Shown: positions 13,013-25,394, counted from the first letter of the stretch. The stretch is 64,000 nt of DNA from Diospyros lotus (GCF_014633365.1 NC_068351.1:6310879-6374878), one strand, 5' to 3'. Numbers and translations are program-made. Notes: generated by a model from the sequence alone, not told the origin.

Positions 13013-13089
13013 TAGGGCCTAAGATTCCCCCGGCCGTGAGTCACCGCATGCGTTGATTTCAGTCTGCCGATTCTGTCTTGTGGCTAGGC

Positions 13090-13095
13090 CACGTG
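13090..13095. promoter_or_regulatory. G-box/ABRE-like CACGTG
   Basis: The context GGCCACGTGTCACGCGG is close to the strong ABRE form CCACGTGTC, and an ACACATGTCAT lies about 40 bp downstream. It has the same caveats as the other two boxes. Confidence 0.4.
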
Positions 13096-15376
13096 TCACG
13101 CGGATTTCTGTCAAATCCCACTCCGGTGGACACATGTCATAAATATACTATATAAAATGACAATAATAATAATACAATTGAATTAATGGAGCATCTTTTT
13201 CTGATCCTTTTGTTCTTAATTGCTTCCACTAATCTTATCTTTATAGATTATGCTCAATTTTAATAATATATCTTCTTCAGTGGATTAGCCTAAGAGAAGA
13301 GATTATGCATCCAACCAAAGTTTTTCAATGCCTAATATAAAAAAAAGTAAAAAAAAAAAAAGTTTTTAACTGTATTTTATTCATTAATTAATTGAGCCAC
13401 ATTTAAATTAAGACATATATAAAAAAATTATATTTTTATTATTTGGATACAATATTGTTTTGTAAGGTATCATTTTTTAGTTGTTTTAACTATAATTAGC
13501 TAGGCTAATTAAAATAACATTCTTAATAATTAATTAATGCATGTAACTATTAATTTATATATCTTCCAGTAAATAGCTAGTATACTAGATATAAATGTAT
13601 CCAATTTTATTACCATTTTAAATTTTAATAAAATAATATAATATGCATTATAATATTAGAGGATATATTTGTTTACTTAATTATATATAACATTATAATA
13701 TAAAAATTAATATTTTATATTATTTATGTAATTTATTATATGATAAAGGCTTCCAAAAAGTAAGCGGGAAGGATATAGGATACTTCAATTATAAGGGTCG
13801 CCAGGAATCAAAATTATTTTACTAAATTATTGTTTACTAAGTAATAAGAATTAATAGATCTTAATTATATATATACAAGGGATTGGGATTGGGATTAGCT
13901 GTGTGCATATTGGCGTCCTGACAGTGAGTGAAGCAGAAGAGAAGACTTGGTGATTGTGACCATAGACTGAAAACGGATCGGAGGGAGGAAGGGAGGGATA
14001 GGAGCAATCAGCAAAGCAAATAAATTAAAGAAGCAGCAAACCCTAATTCATTGCGATTCGTCGTCTTCCTCTCTCTCTCCTGTTTTGCATGAATTAATTA
14101 TTCCATATATATATATTATTATTATATATAATATATATAGACAAAGAAAATAGAGGTGGTCCACATCTGAATAATTATATATACCAAAGATTCAGCACAT
14201 TTTTTTTCTTCCTTTGCCTTGGAAGAGAGGTTGACAAGGACAATCTTAGTGAGACAGATCGAACATCGACTATACGTACGTACTGCCGTCTGGATTTAAA
14301 CTTTTCTCGGATGAGTAGTAGTAACTCGTATACAGTCATGCATATTGATTGATTTGTATACTTAATTTGTGAGGTGTTGTATATATCTAATCACTTCAGG
14401 TATATATATATATATATAGTTGTGTGTTATTTGCGAAAATGATTTGATTATGTTCAATTAGCCTTTTTCATACTGAGATTGTTAATGAAGGAACACAAAA
14501 GGAATGTTCAATTATTCATTTACTCTTAAGGCTAGGCGCCCACTTCCTGACACACTTGTTTCCCTAAAATCTACCTTACTTGAACTGAACGAATAAATCT
14601 ACCCAAAGACATAGATCGAGTGATCGGATGAATAATATGTCGGAGTCAATATAGTGATTTATAAGTTCGGTCATCGCCCTACGCAAGATAAAATGAATAA
14701 TACGTCGATGTCAATTAACGTTAATGTATTTTTAAATATTTGAGAAATCTTTTAATCCCGATTTCTTTTGTGACCGCCATTATTTTTCCACGTTCTTGTT
14801 GTCACCATTGTCCTTCCATCTTCTTGTTGTGGTTTCGTTATTCCGTCGTTCTCCTTTCACTTTTTTGTCGTTCCATTATCAGTCCATCTGCAAACTCTTC
14901 GAGCAACAATCGCAACTCTATCCATCTTTTCTTCTTCAACTGCCATCTATAAGCATACGTATAACTGTAAATGTATATATATAGTTGTGAATGTGGGTAT
15001 ATAGCTATAGCTATGAGTCTGTGACTATGAAATCAAACATGTATATATACAGTGTCATGGGCTTTGACCCCTTACAATTTTAATTAAACATGTTATTACT
15101 TTAAAAATCAATAATAAGACTTTAATTAATATTCTTACATAATTTACATAACGATGAAAGTACGGCAGAATTCATTTCATTTCAAAGACAGAAATACCTC
15201 TTATCCTAAAAAAGAAAGTTAGGACCTCTGTCCAAACTGGCTTTTTGGGAAATGGAAAAATAAAGAATACTGAGCCAAAAATAAAATAAAAAGAAAAATC
15301 CAAACAAGTTGCATCTGTTCGAGGCAACTCTTTTAGTTGCTTTGTGCTGGTCTTTCACTAGTTTGTTTGATATAAG

Positions 15377-17000
15377 TGTTGGGATTATATAGATCTTATC
15401 ATATATGTGCAGATGAATTAAAGTTTAGTTTATAGGTATCTCTTTTTTCAGAAAATATGATTTAATTAATAAATTAAAAACAAAAACGAAATGTTACCTT
15501 TTGATGAAATCCAATTTTACTGTTAAGTTTTCCTGCCATATAATTCTCTAAGTATAAGATGTCGAGTCAATCCATCTAAAATTACTTCTATCCAAGAATA
15601 TAAAGAGAAATAGTGAAAGAATTTTTTCTCAAAAAATTCTAACTCACTTCTTTGGATTCACACACAATTCTTCAAAACTCTCTCAACACTCAAAAATATT
15701 TCAAGTTAAAGAAATGAAGAGTTAATTGAGCTTTTATATAGGGTTTTATTAACCCTACTCATTAAATGAGTTGGGCTTCTCAAACCCATTCCATTTAATG
15801 CTATTGGGCCAACCCCAATTCAATGGTGTTTATTTGAATCCAATAGTGCTATTGGACCAAATCTAATGTGCTAGCAAAAGGCTCAATCCAATTAATAATT
15901 AAATAATCATATTCATAATATAATTATTTAATTATTCTTATTTATCCAATGAATAAATACACTATTATTAGTAAATTATAAAATTACTAATTTATCCATC
16001 TTCTCTTTGAAAGTGATTTCTTTTGAGTGGGACTTTATAGGTTCACAAATAAATTGGAAACAAAAATAATCAACGACTAATTCTCGTAAATCATGAATGA
16101 CATCTAGCACCCAATTTACTGTAAAACGGGTATTGTGAATATTTTATTACGTTACCATATAATACAGTCCTTCTATCATCCTATATCCTGACAAGATATG
16201 AGATCATGGTCAGCAAGTCGAATCTCTTAATCTCGTCATATGACCAAATCCAAAATCAATCTTGACTAATTATGACACAACCCTTATGGAACAAATTCCA
16301 TCATTATATTATCTTGACCAAGGATTTATCGTCAAATGATTATTGGATCGCATATGATATCTTCTTCAAAAATCTCAAGGTAATAGATTTCATATCTGAT
16401 GCACACATACCTCATGTATCATTGAATTAGACACATAGATACGTATGATTATTCTTGATTATAACAACCATATAATATCGTTCATATCCTAATCCATCAA
16501 TATATAGATATCCGTGTCATCTCAAGTCTAAAGACTAGTTGCACATTCGCAGCTAATATTGAATCATTGACCCGTGAGAAATAACCCATGCGATTCAATG
16601 TTAATAGTCTCGTTTAGTGAACTCGTTCTTGTAATGAGCACCCACTCATCTTCCTTTTATATCTCATATAGAGTGGTACGAGACTCACCAACCTTATCTT
16701 TTAGTATCTCATACTGAACAAGGAAAGAAACGATGTGCTAGTTTTTACGAGTTGCTATTATCCAAATTAGGAATTCTACAGTCAGGAACTTGTTTATAGT
16801 ATAACGAATTGTAGGTTATTCGTAACTCGTATTCTTAATTATTAAGAATAATATCCACTGCTTATTTTACTAATGGATATATGTTTTATAATTTAAATTA
16901 TATTACAATTTAAATAAAAACATAAATTTGTCATTTAAAGAATTACAAGATCAAATCATTTTGTGTCACTAAAATCGATCTTCAGAGTTCATATCTAACA
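15377..17000 (-). mobile_element. probable solo LTR, 1.6 kb
   Basis: The stretch begins TGTTGG and ends CTAACA, imperfect inverted LTR ends. It has no coding potential and its style matches long retrotransposon LTRs read from the minus strand (start TGTTAGATATGAACTC). Flanking pentamers ATAAG and ATATA match at only three of five bases, so the target duplication is not convincing. No internal gag-pol region is present. Confidence 0.45.
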
Positions 17001-18104
17001 ATATATATATATATATTCTTTTTGTTTTTCCATTACATTCAATTCAAATGCCTTTACATTCAACGAATTTTGTTGCTTTAATTATCCTTTTGTGCTTCAG
17101 ATATTTTATGGCAAAGTTAACCACAACGATATTGCAATAATAATATTCCTAGGTTTATCTCTGTTTGGAATTTTGAGTTCAACTCTTGATCATATTATAG
17201 GTTGATCTTTATGCCTTGGGCTTATCTTTATCTATTGTATAGGTTTATCACCTCTATGACACTCTCTATAATAGCTATATACGACAGTTATATAATTCAT
17301 TTAAAGCAATACAATATTCATTGTTTTGAGTCCTGTGTTTCTTCTAATGTTGTATCTAACCAACCTCCCAGACATGTTTTCTTGCCTTGTAGCTATACCT
17401 ATTTTTTATTACCTTACAACTCTCTCTCTCTCTCTCCATTTAGATTCTATTTTCTAACTCGTGCATAAGATTTGTATGCATTAAATCTCCTTTTCTGCAT
17501 AGTACGTGTTCCCCTATCAATTATGGCGTAGCCTAACTATTCACTAAGTCGTTTGACTCATTCCCAGTTGTCCTTCCCCTTTTCAGATTAGAGTCCTACT
17601 TGACCTTTGAGAAGCAAAACATATTTCAGCACTATTACAATCTTGGTACATGACAAGGTCCATATGGCATACTATTCTTTATTTGGCTTAGATGTCTTGT
17701 GTAATACTCGAAAAATTTTTGAGGTTATAAACGAGATTTTACGTAAGGTACAAGTGAAATTTTCAAAATAGTAAGATTATAAGGTACACTTTTACAACTT
17801 TAAGTGATCGAATTAACCACAAGAAATGCCACGAACCTTAGATGTTTAAGAAAAAAAATATAATATCGACGAGTGATTCGAGGCATAATTTTAGATGTCA
17901 AAAGAAATTGGATTGGGAACGATTTTTTATAAAACTATGGATCAAGTTGAAAAATTGAATCGACATAGGAAACTTTCAAAAAGTCAACGGAGTATTTTGA
18001 GGACCTAGATTTTATATATAAAACAACCCTTAAGTAATTTCGGGTTAAAATGAAAGGACTTAGGGTCAAATCGATCAATAAGGCTTACACTACAAAAAAA
18101 CAGT

Positions 18105-18725
18105 TGTTTAGAGACGAATTTTGAGATGAATTTTTAGTTTGAGACGGATTTTAGTCCGTCACAAAATGCTCGTCACAAAATTTGGGATTGATTTTTCCGT
18201 CTCAAATTTGAGAAAGATTTTGAGACTACCATTTCCATCTCAAATTTGAGACGGATTTAGAGACATTTTTTCTATCTCGAAATCTATCTAAAATTTGAGA
18301 GGGACATTGAGACGGATTTTTCATCTCAAATTTGACACGAATTTAGAGATGGATTTTTTGGTCTCAAATTTAAGAGAGATTTTGAGACAGATTTTCCATC
18401 TCAAATTTGAAACAGATTTTTCCGTCTCCAAATCCGTCTCAAATTTGAGAGGAATTTTTAGACAAATTTTCTATCTCAAATTTGAGACGGATTTATTTTG
18501 TCTCAAATTTGAGACGAATTTTTTTCTCTCAAAATTCATCTCAATTTTGAGAGGAGTTGTGAGATGGATTTTTTCGTCTCAAATTTGAGAGGGATTTTTC
18601 TGTCTCTAAATCTATCTGGAATTTAGAGACAAAAAAATCTCTCTCAAATTTGAGATAAATTTTTCTATTCTATCAATTTTTAAGAAGGATTTTTCGATTG
18701 ATTTTTCCGTCTCTAAATCTGGCTC
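18105..18725. repeat. left subterminal repeat array of the CACTA element
   Basis: Degenerate copies of GAGACGGATTT and AAATCCGTCTC alternate, spaced roughly 15-30 bp, mostly as AAATTTGAGACGGATTT. Runs of this kind are the transposase-binding regions of CACTA elements. A frame of 97 codons crosses them but is a by-product of the repeat. Confidence 0.85.
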
Positions 18726-18969
18726 AAATTTAAATATAATTAAAAATAATAATTTAATTTTCTTTTAAAAAATTTTAAAATTCAACGTGATAAACACATA
18801 TACGAACTAAAAAAATTCATCAATACCATACAATAAATCCATAGAGTAATACACATTATCCATAAATATTAAAAATACATCATAAAATCTATCATCCATA
18901 CTAATAACACGTCCATAAATAGTAAAAATACATAATAAATTCTATCATTTATACAAATAACGAATCTTT

Positions 18970-19541
18970 TTAATGATCCGAAGGATTCGGGGGCAGTGAT
19001 GATGAAGACGGCGGCAGGGGAGGCAACCTACCTTCAAGGGCTGACAAACGATCATGAAAGGGTTCAATAGCTGTCCTAACAACTTCTTGAATCTGCTCTG
19101 CCAATGAGCTTAAGGATGGTGGCGGTGGCGATGGTAGGTAGTAGGAACCAGGGATGACATACACTTCAGACCCCATCCCATAGACACAACCCTTTTTCTT
19201 GCCGCCCGCAACCTCCAACCATATTGATCTTTCGTCAATAGCTGGCTGCGAGGGTTGGACAGCGTCATTATCTTCTGACTGGCCAAATGTCGATGCCTGT
19301 GATAATGCCTCGTGTTGTCGCGTTTGGAAGTCAGCCTGCAAGCATCATAGATACATGAAATAATTAAGTTGTATTATCAAAAGATCAGTTAATCATAATA
19401 GAATAATATAAAAAGACACAAATAATGTATACTTACATAAGTATCCTCAGATCTCCTATCAACAAATCCCGAACTGTCTCTATTTCTAAGTGTTGCGAGA
19501 AACAACTCAGCCTATGTGGGTGGGCAATCAAATTGCTTTGA
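18970..19541 (-). pseudogene. plant transposase (Ptta/En/Spm, Transposase_24 type), degenerate
   Basis: Two minus-strand exons are visible: 19541-19437, then 19335-18970 after a GT-AG intron. The first reads into ELF, then RNRDSSGFVDRRSEDTY. The second continues ADFQTRQHEALSQ, then IWLEVAGGKKKGCVYGMGSEVYV, and ends in a Pro/Ser-rich tail and a stop at 18970-18972. The IWLEVAGGKKKG.VYGMGSE block marks the C-terminal part of proteins encoded by plant CACTA elements. An in-frame TAG interrupts the first exon in the conserved PPTxAELF block, where family members usually have a sense codon. I found no convincing upstream exons. This suggests a dead remnant. Confidence 0.75.
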
Positions 19542-20299
19542 CTGCAAAGAAAAAAAAAAGATGTTCATGCAAAAATTGTTGTTTCTTAAAAAATAAATAC
19601 AATCTTTTATGGATTAAAAATTGTTATTTTTAAGCATAAAAGAAATACAATTTTTGTAATCAATTTTTAAAATAAGAACAATGAAATAAAGATGTAAAAA
19701 ATAATAGTCAAACAGTGACATGTATGATGGAAAGCTCATGTGGTTGGCCCCAAGCGTCATTGTGCCAATTATATATATTTATATGTATAGATATACATAC
19801 ACACAAACACTGTGCCAAGTGCCAGTGTGCCAATTATGGTTCCATGCTTTAAGGGCTGGATCTTGGTTTCATTGCCAGGCCATTGTTTAATTACTCATGG
19901 ATGCATTTTTTTTTTTCTTTTTCTTTCATCAATTCTAGTTACAAATTACATAACATAAGAAAAATAACAAGGATATATGGTTCAATTAATCATTCTCTTA
20001 ATGGCAAACCAGCTTTCTCTCTCTGTAACTCTCTGATCTCTCCTCATTCCCTGTGAGAGTGTAATGATCTTTAATACTCTTTTATATCCTATTCTTAGGA
20101 TTTTAAACTGATGAATAAGAACACTTGTAATTAAGATTAGAAAAATTTCTAAGATAGTCTCTAAGTTATGCCTAGTTTTCGTCATAAGATCAGATAAATC
20201 TAGGGAATAAATGAAATTACGAATAAAGAAAATAGTACCTGAGTTGGTCAGCAAAGCTGGAGATGGAGGTGGCGACAAATGGGCGAGAGAGAGAGAAAG

Positions 20300-20475
20300 A
20301 GAGAGCAGCAAAAATGAATCCATGAAGAGAAAGAGAAATGGAAATACAAGGCAACCCAATGTTATAAGAAGAAAAAAAATGAAGGCAGAGAGAGAGAGAG
20401 AAGCAAGGGTGAATCCACGAAGAGAAAGAGAGATGGAGGTAGAAGGCAACCCAATGTTAGAAGAAGAAAAAAAAT
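20300..20475. repeat. two-copy tandem duplication, about 94 bp
   Basis: GGCAACCCAATGTTA recurs at about 20350 and 20444, with the surrounding GAGA-rich and GAAGAAAAAAAATGAAG sequence also repeated. The copies have diverged somewhat. The long frames across it are low-complexity and not genes. Confidence 0.75.
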
Positions 20476-20800
20476 GAAGATAAAAAGAATAAGAAAAATA
20501 AAAAATAATGATGACTAATGAGAATAATGATGATTTTGGTCATCATTACGAGCGAAGAGGTGGGAATGAAAATTTTGGGGGGGGTTATTTCATATTTGTA
20601 TTTTTATTTTTTTAATATTTAGTTATTAAATAAAAAAATAAACAACAGCAACCTTCACTTGCAACTTTCACTTCTTTTACCCATAAATAAAACTATAAAC
20701 AGACAAACAAATTCAATCCAAGCTTTTTGACTTGGTAACGATCCAACTCTCAGTCCATCCCCTTAATTGCCTTTTTCATTCTTCCTTCAATTCTTTTAAT

Positions 20801-21008
20801 ATTAAATTATCAATTCTTTTAATATTATCATTGTTATTAATATTAAAATATATTAATGCTATGGCCCTAGCGAGAAGATTCTCAACAATGCCTATTGCCA
20901 AATCATTAAATTATCAATTCTTTTAATATTATCATTGTTATTAATATTAAAATATATTAATGCTATGGCCCTAGCGAGAAGATTCTCAACAATGCCTATT
21001 GCCAAATC
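20801..21008. repeat. perfect 104-bp tandem duplication
   Basis: Bases 20801-20904 and 20905-21008 read identically, from ATTAAATTATCAATTC to CCTATTGCCAAATC. Perfect identity in fast-drifting AT-rich transposon DNA points to a very recent duplication or an assembly artefact. Confidence 0.9.
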
Positions 21009-21454
21009 AAAAGTTGGCTTATTTTAATTAGAGTTAATTATATAAATTTAATAATATGACAATATATAAAAAATAAAAATATATAAAGAAATAATGTTTT
21101 ATTCCTTCAAATTAAATGACTAAATAATATCAATTTTATAAAAATTAATCTTATAAAAATATTAACATTATATTAAAAATATTTATTATAAGCAATTTCT
21201 AATAAATATAAAATTATAAGATTATATATAATAGACAGTTAGCATAAAATGTTAATATTTTTAATAAAAAAATAAAAAGTAATAATATAAAAAGTAATTT
21301 CAAAAAATTCGTCTCTATACATATATATAATATATAATAATATTAATTAGAAATATTGAAAATAAGTGAGGATGATTCTTTTTATTATTTTTATATCACT
21401 AATTATAATAATTCTTTTTATTATTTTTTTGTCTCACTAAGTGAGGATGATTCT

Positions 21455-21492
<38 letters not shown>

Positions 21493-21493
21493 C
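21455..21493. repeat. compound AC/AT microsatellite
   Basis: An AC run passes directly into an AT run inside the CACTA element. Confidence 0.9.
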
Positions 21494-21524
21494 AAAAGAG
21501 GCCTTGAAATATATAATTTAAATT

Positions 21525-21790
21525 ATGATATTTATTAAATAATTTAAATAATAACTTATTGTAATCATTTAAAATATGATAATAGAATAATTTAAATTAT
21601 TATATTTCAAATTAACGAGGCAAAACTTCTAAACAACGAAAGTAAATATATTATATTATGATATTTATTAAATAATTTAAATAATAACTTATTGTAATCA
21701 TTTAAAATGTGATAATAGAATAATTTAAATTATTATATTTCAAATTAACGAAGCAAAACTTGTAAACAACAAAAGTAAATATATTATATT
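21525..21790. repeat. 133-bp tandem duplication, two copies
   Basis: ATGATATTTATTAAATAATT recurs with a 133-bp period (21525 and 21658). Both copies run through AATTAACGA.GCAAAACTT and end in AAAGTAAATATATTATATTAT. They differ at a handful of positions. Confidence 0.85.
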
Positions 21791-22170
21791 ATATTATTTA
21801 TATATATTCAATTGATAAATTATTATCAATTAAATAAAAATAATATAATTAAATAAAAATAATATATTTAAATTTTAGATTGATTAATAACATGACCATA
21901 TTTAATTTGATAAATTTCTTCTACTTTTTCTTTCCTTTATCCCTGTGTCTTCTCTCCTTCAAGATACTTCATATCAACTAGGATAGAAAAATGCCTAATA
22001 TCAACTATCTCTCAAAATACTTAAATTGCAACACCTTCGTAAGATTTGTACTCGCTAATCATTCTGACCATAGATCCAATATTACATATCATCTGAGAAA
22101 GAAATCATAGAATATTCAAGGGGTACAATATCATTATATAATTCTCAAATCTAATTTACCTTCATAATGC

Positions 22171-22713
22171 TCAATGCTGATGTCTGTCGAACACAACTGG
22201 TTCAAGTTCATTAATATCTCCGGCGATGCTCGGATACAGTTCTGGAATAGGATTGGTTTCTAGGGGAATTTGATTTTGAACATGTTGAAGGTTTGCATAA
22301 GAGTCTACAAACTCCTTCAAAAATGCTTGATAAATTTGTAGATTGATAACCTAAAAAAAAAAAAAAAAAATCACACATAATTAGCAAATTAAGTCCAGAA
22401 CTCAAAAAGATTAAGGATTTAGGATTCATCATACCTGTTGTTGGAGCATAAGAATTTCAGATACACAACCGTAAGTCGAATCTTGAATCCTAGCTTGAGC
22501 CTTATATATCATTGTAGCAACAGCCTCATTACGGTCTTTTATCGGAAGATGGATCAGGAGATTGAAGGCATTTTTGGAACCAAAAACTTTGTGGATAACT
22601 TCAAAATTAGTATTTCCTGCTTCATTGCAGAAATAAGGGGCAAAGATGCACCATTCAATACATCTTCTTCTCAAGTACTTGCAAGCACCGCATGAAAAAC
22701 CGATTCTTGACAT
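22171..22713 (-). CDS. LOB-domain (LBD/ASL) transcription factor, two exons, inside the CACTA element
   Basis: Exons 22713-22435 and 22350-22171 join across a GT-AG intron to give 152 aa. The LOB domain is near-complete. The zinc-binding-like block C-x2-C-x6-C-x3-C uses Cys 8, 11, 18 and 22 (CGACKYLRRRC then WC), followed by IFAPYFC. The GAS-like block has IHKVFG, then LLIHLP, DRNEA, YEAQAR-like KAQARIQD and YGCV. The leucine-zipper-like coil is ILMLQQQV-VINLQIYQAFLKEF, interrupted by the intron at the usual LBD position. These are plant-specific DNA-binding regulators of organ boundaries and lateral roots; this looks like class I (LBD18/LBD30 side). Odd points are its position between CACTA ends, divergence at conserved sites (DRNEA instead of DRCEA, EVIHKVFG), and a solo LTR 218 bp upstream of its ATG. 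It may be silent or newly regulated. Confidence 0.82.
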
Positions 22714-22930
22714 GATCTTCTAGTTGTTTCTAAAGAAAATGAGAAAGGATAAAAATTTTGCGACTTACCTCTTTGTAGATCGGAGTAATACTTGCAAGCA
22801 ACAGAGGGGAGAGATAGAGAGAAGGTTGGAGCGAGCCTAAGAGACATTGGAGATGAAGTTACACGAGTAATAGATAGAGAGAGAGAGAAAAACAACCAAA
22901 AGTAAAGCATTTGGTTGTGCGCAGCAATTC

Positions 22931-25389
22931 TGTAATATCCTAGGATTTTGAGAATAATAATAATTAATTTTATATTTAAAATATTTTTAACATCAATTAG
23001 AAATTATAATTGAAAAAACAAATTAATGGGTTTAGAGTTATTGGGCTAAGTTGGAAAAATAAAAACTAAATAAATGGGTTTAGAGTTAGTGGGCTAAATT
23101 GGAAAAATAAAGACTAAGTAAATGGACTTAGAGTTAGTGGGTTAAGTTGAAAAAATAAAAGACTAAGTAAATGGACTAATTAATAGATTAAAAAAGTAGA
23201 TTTAAAATTAATGAATTAAATAAAAGAATAATCTATTTAGAATAAGATTTAGTGAAAAATAATTAAGGTGACAAAATAATTAAAGATAGTAGGTTAAATA
23301 ATTGAGAAATGTTGGAGACAAAGTAAGGTGTGGACAAATAATTAAAAATTATGAGTGAGATTTAATGAAAAATAATTAAAAAAGATGACAAAATAATTAA
23401 AGATGATGGGTGAAATAATTGAGAAATGTTGGAGACAAATTAAGGTGTTGACAAATAATCAAAGATAATGAATGAAATAATTGAAAAATGTTAGAGATAA
23501 AGTAGGGTGTAAACAAATAATTAAAGATTATAAGTAAAATTTAGTCGAAAATAATTAAGAAATATGACAAAATAATTAAAGATGATTAGTGAAATAATTT
23601 AGAAATGTGGGAGACAAAATAAGGTGTGGACAAATAATCAAAGATAATTGATGAAATAATTGAGAAATGTGGGAGACAAAGTAAGGTGTGAATAAATAAT
23701 TAAATATTTTTAGTGAGATTTAGTGAAAAATAATTAAGAAATGTGACAAAATAATTAAAGATAGTGGGTCACTACAATTATGTTAAACTTAACTCAAGCT
23801 TCTATAAATAGAGGAAACTTGAAAGGTTTGAGGACTTAGATTAGAAGGAGAAATGTTGTAAGAAAGAAAGATTTGAGAGTGAGAGAGAGATTGAAAAAAA
23901 AGAAAGAAAAAAAGTAGAGAGAGAAAAATACCAAAAAATTCATAGAAAAATCCTATAGGTTGCATTTAGTAGTTTGTGTGAAAATTTGTGGCAAAAGGCG
24001 TTGTTGGATATGCAAATCGAGGTTTCATCGCAATATTAAAGAATACCGAATCGCTCCACGGGAATGTGAGTTATCTTCAAAATTTTCAGAAATATGAGAA
24101 TGATATTTTAGAATTTTTAATGATGAAATTTGAATAGAAATGCATAATTAGTATTTATTATGGATTTTTTAGGCAATAGATGCTAGAAAATTAAAGAGAA
24201 AATGAGAAATAAATAGAACATGGATTCTAAAAATTATGAGGAAATTTATGGGACTTAGGAATATTGCTTTAGGAATTATTGAGAAGAGAAATTGAGAAAA
24301 TTTATGAGAAAGTATTTATTTCATAATCTTGAGGAAATAATATGAGGAAATGAGAGAAATTAGGAAAATTAGAGAAAATTAGAAATATGATTTTCTTAAA
24401 TAATTATGATGCTCGGGGTACGCCAAGTTTCATAATTGAGTATGATTGGAAGTCCGACACGAATTTTGAGGTAAGATTATGTTAGGGGCAAAATTGTCTT
24501 TTTGCAAGGTAAGTGGTACCTCCCAACTGAATTTAGTTTTATAAAAATATTTGATTTGTAAGTGGTTCAATCCAAAACCTGATTTTATGTAAATGATTTT
24601 ATCATGTTATCATGCCTTGATGTGAATATGTTATGTAGATTGTATTTATATGTTTGATTTATGAAATATGCATATGAGCATGATGAGATTCGCGGTCATA
24701 CGTTATATGGGTTTGAGATTAGGTACTGGGTCCGTTACTTTGCCAAGGGTGCACCCATACACCTCGATCTAGCAGGGAGACTGAAAAAATGGCGGGTAAT
24801 CTTAAGGTGCAGTCGACCCAAACATGAGAGTTATGATGTTATGTGCATTGCATACATACATGAGCATTAAATATTTTGTATCCTTACTTAGATGATTCAT
24901 TATCTAACCTGGGCTTTGCCTCTGGAATATTCAAACGTTCCAGATTAAGATAGTAGTAGAAATGAGGATAAATGAGACATGTAATGGCTCTTAGCAAAGT
25001 GCATGATGAGTTGTATGATCACTTGAACTTATGTTATGTTGCTTATGTATTTAAGTTCTGCTAATTCGAATTCTAAATGATTGAGAAATGATGATGTAAA
25101 ACCCTATTTAGGGTTAATGTTAGTTGAGAACTTATAATTAAGTCATGCTAAGAAATTTATGTTCTCGTGATGTAAGAGCTGATTTTTTATTAATGTAATG
25201 ATATTAGGTTCGATTCTAGCTTCCACATTTAATGTTTATGATAATTCTCTTTGAAGATAAATGAATGAAAATTTTTGGACGTATAAGAGTAATGATATGG
25301 TTTAGTCTTAGTTTTAGTAGTATTTGAAGAAAAAAATTTATCTCAGAATTGTCCTGAGTTATAACGCGCTCAGAAAATGGGACGTTACA
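22931..25389 (+). mobile_element. inner solo LTR, 2.46 kb, nested in the CACTA element
   Basis: It starts TGTAATATCCTAGG and ends GGGACGTTACA, and is flanked by a perfect AATTC duplication at 22926-22930 and 25390-25394. It has no gag-pol and shares a motif with the outer LTR, so it is probably the same Ty3/gypsy-like family. Its first kilobase contains several diverged copies of an AT-rich unit (AAATAATTAAAGAT, then GAAATGTTGGAGACAAA). A 69-codon frame at 24661-24870 is LTR sequence, not a gene. It lies just upstream of the LBD start. Confidence 0.82.
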
Positions 25390-25394
25390 AATTC

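Larger units (their letters stand above)
10400..15376. other. intergenic spacer upstream of the ABCG gene
   Basis: I find no coding exon that I recognise in this 5-kb stretch. It is AT-rich with homopolymers. Notable patches are a GC-richer island at about 12870-13120 with CACGTG boxes, and a leader-like patch at about 13880-14080. The latter has a GGGATT repeat, an AAACCCTAA motif and a CT-rich tract, resembling the 5' end of a plant transcript, but no open frame follows. Confidence 0.5.

Noticed and set aside
13915..13950. TGACAGTGAGTGAAGCAGAAGAG resembling miR156
   Set aside because: It does not align to the miR156 sequence TGACAGAAGAGAGTGAGCAC without several changes, and no paired arm was seen.
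18295..18588. 97-codon frame
   Set aside because: Translation of the CACTA subterminal repeat units.
19982..20477. Frames of 88 and 155 codons on opposite strands
   Set aside because: Low-complexity GAGA/TCTC-rich tandem repeat; no domain.
24661..24870. 69-codon frame
   Set aside because: Inside the inner solo LTR; no similarity to a protein family I know.
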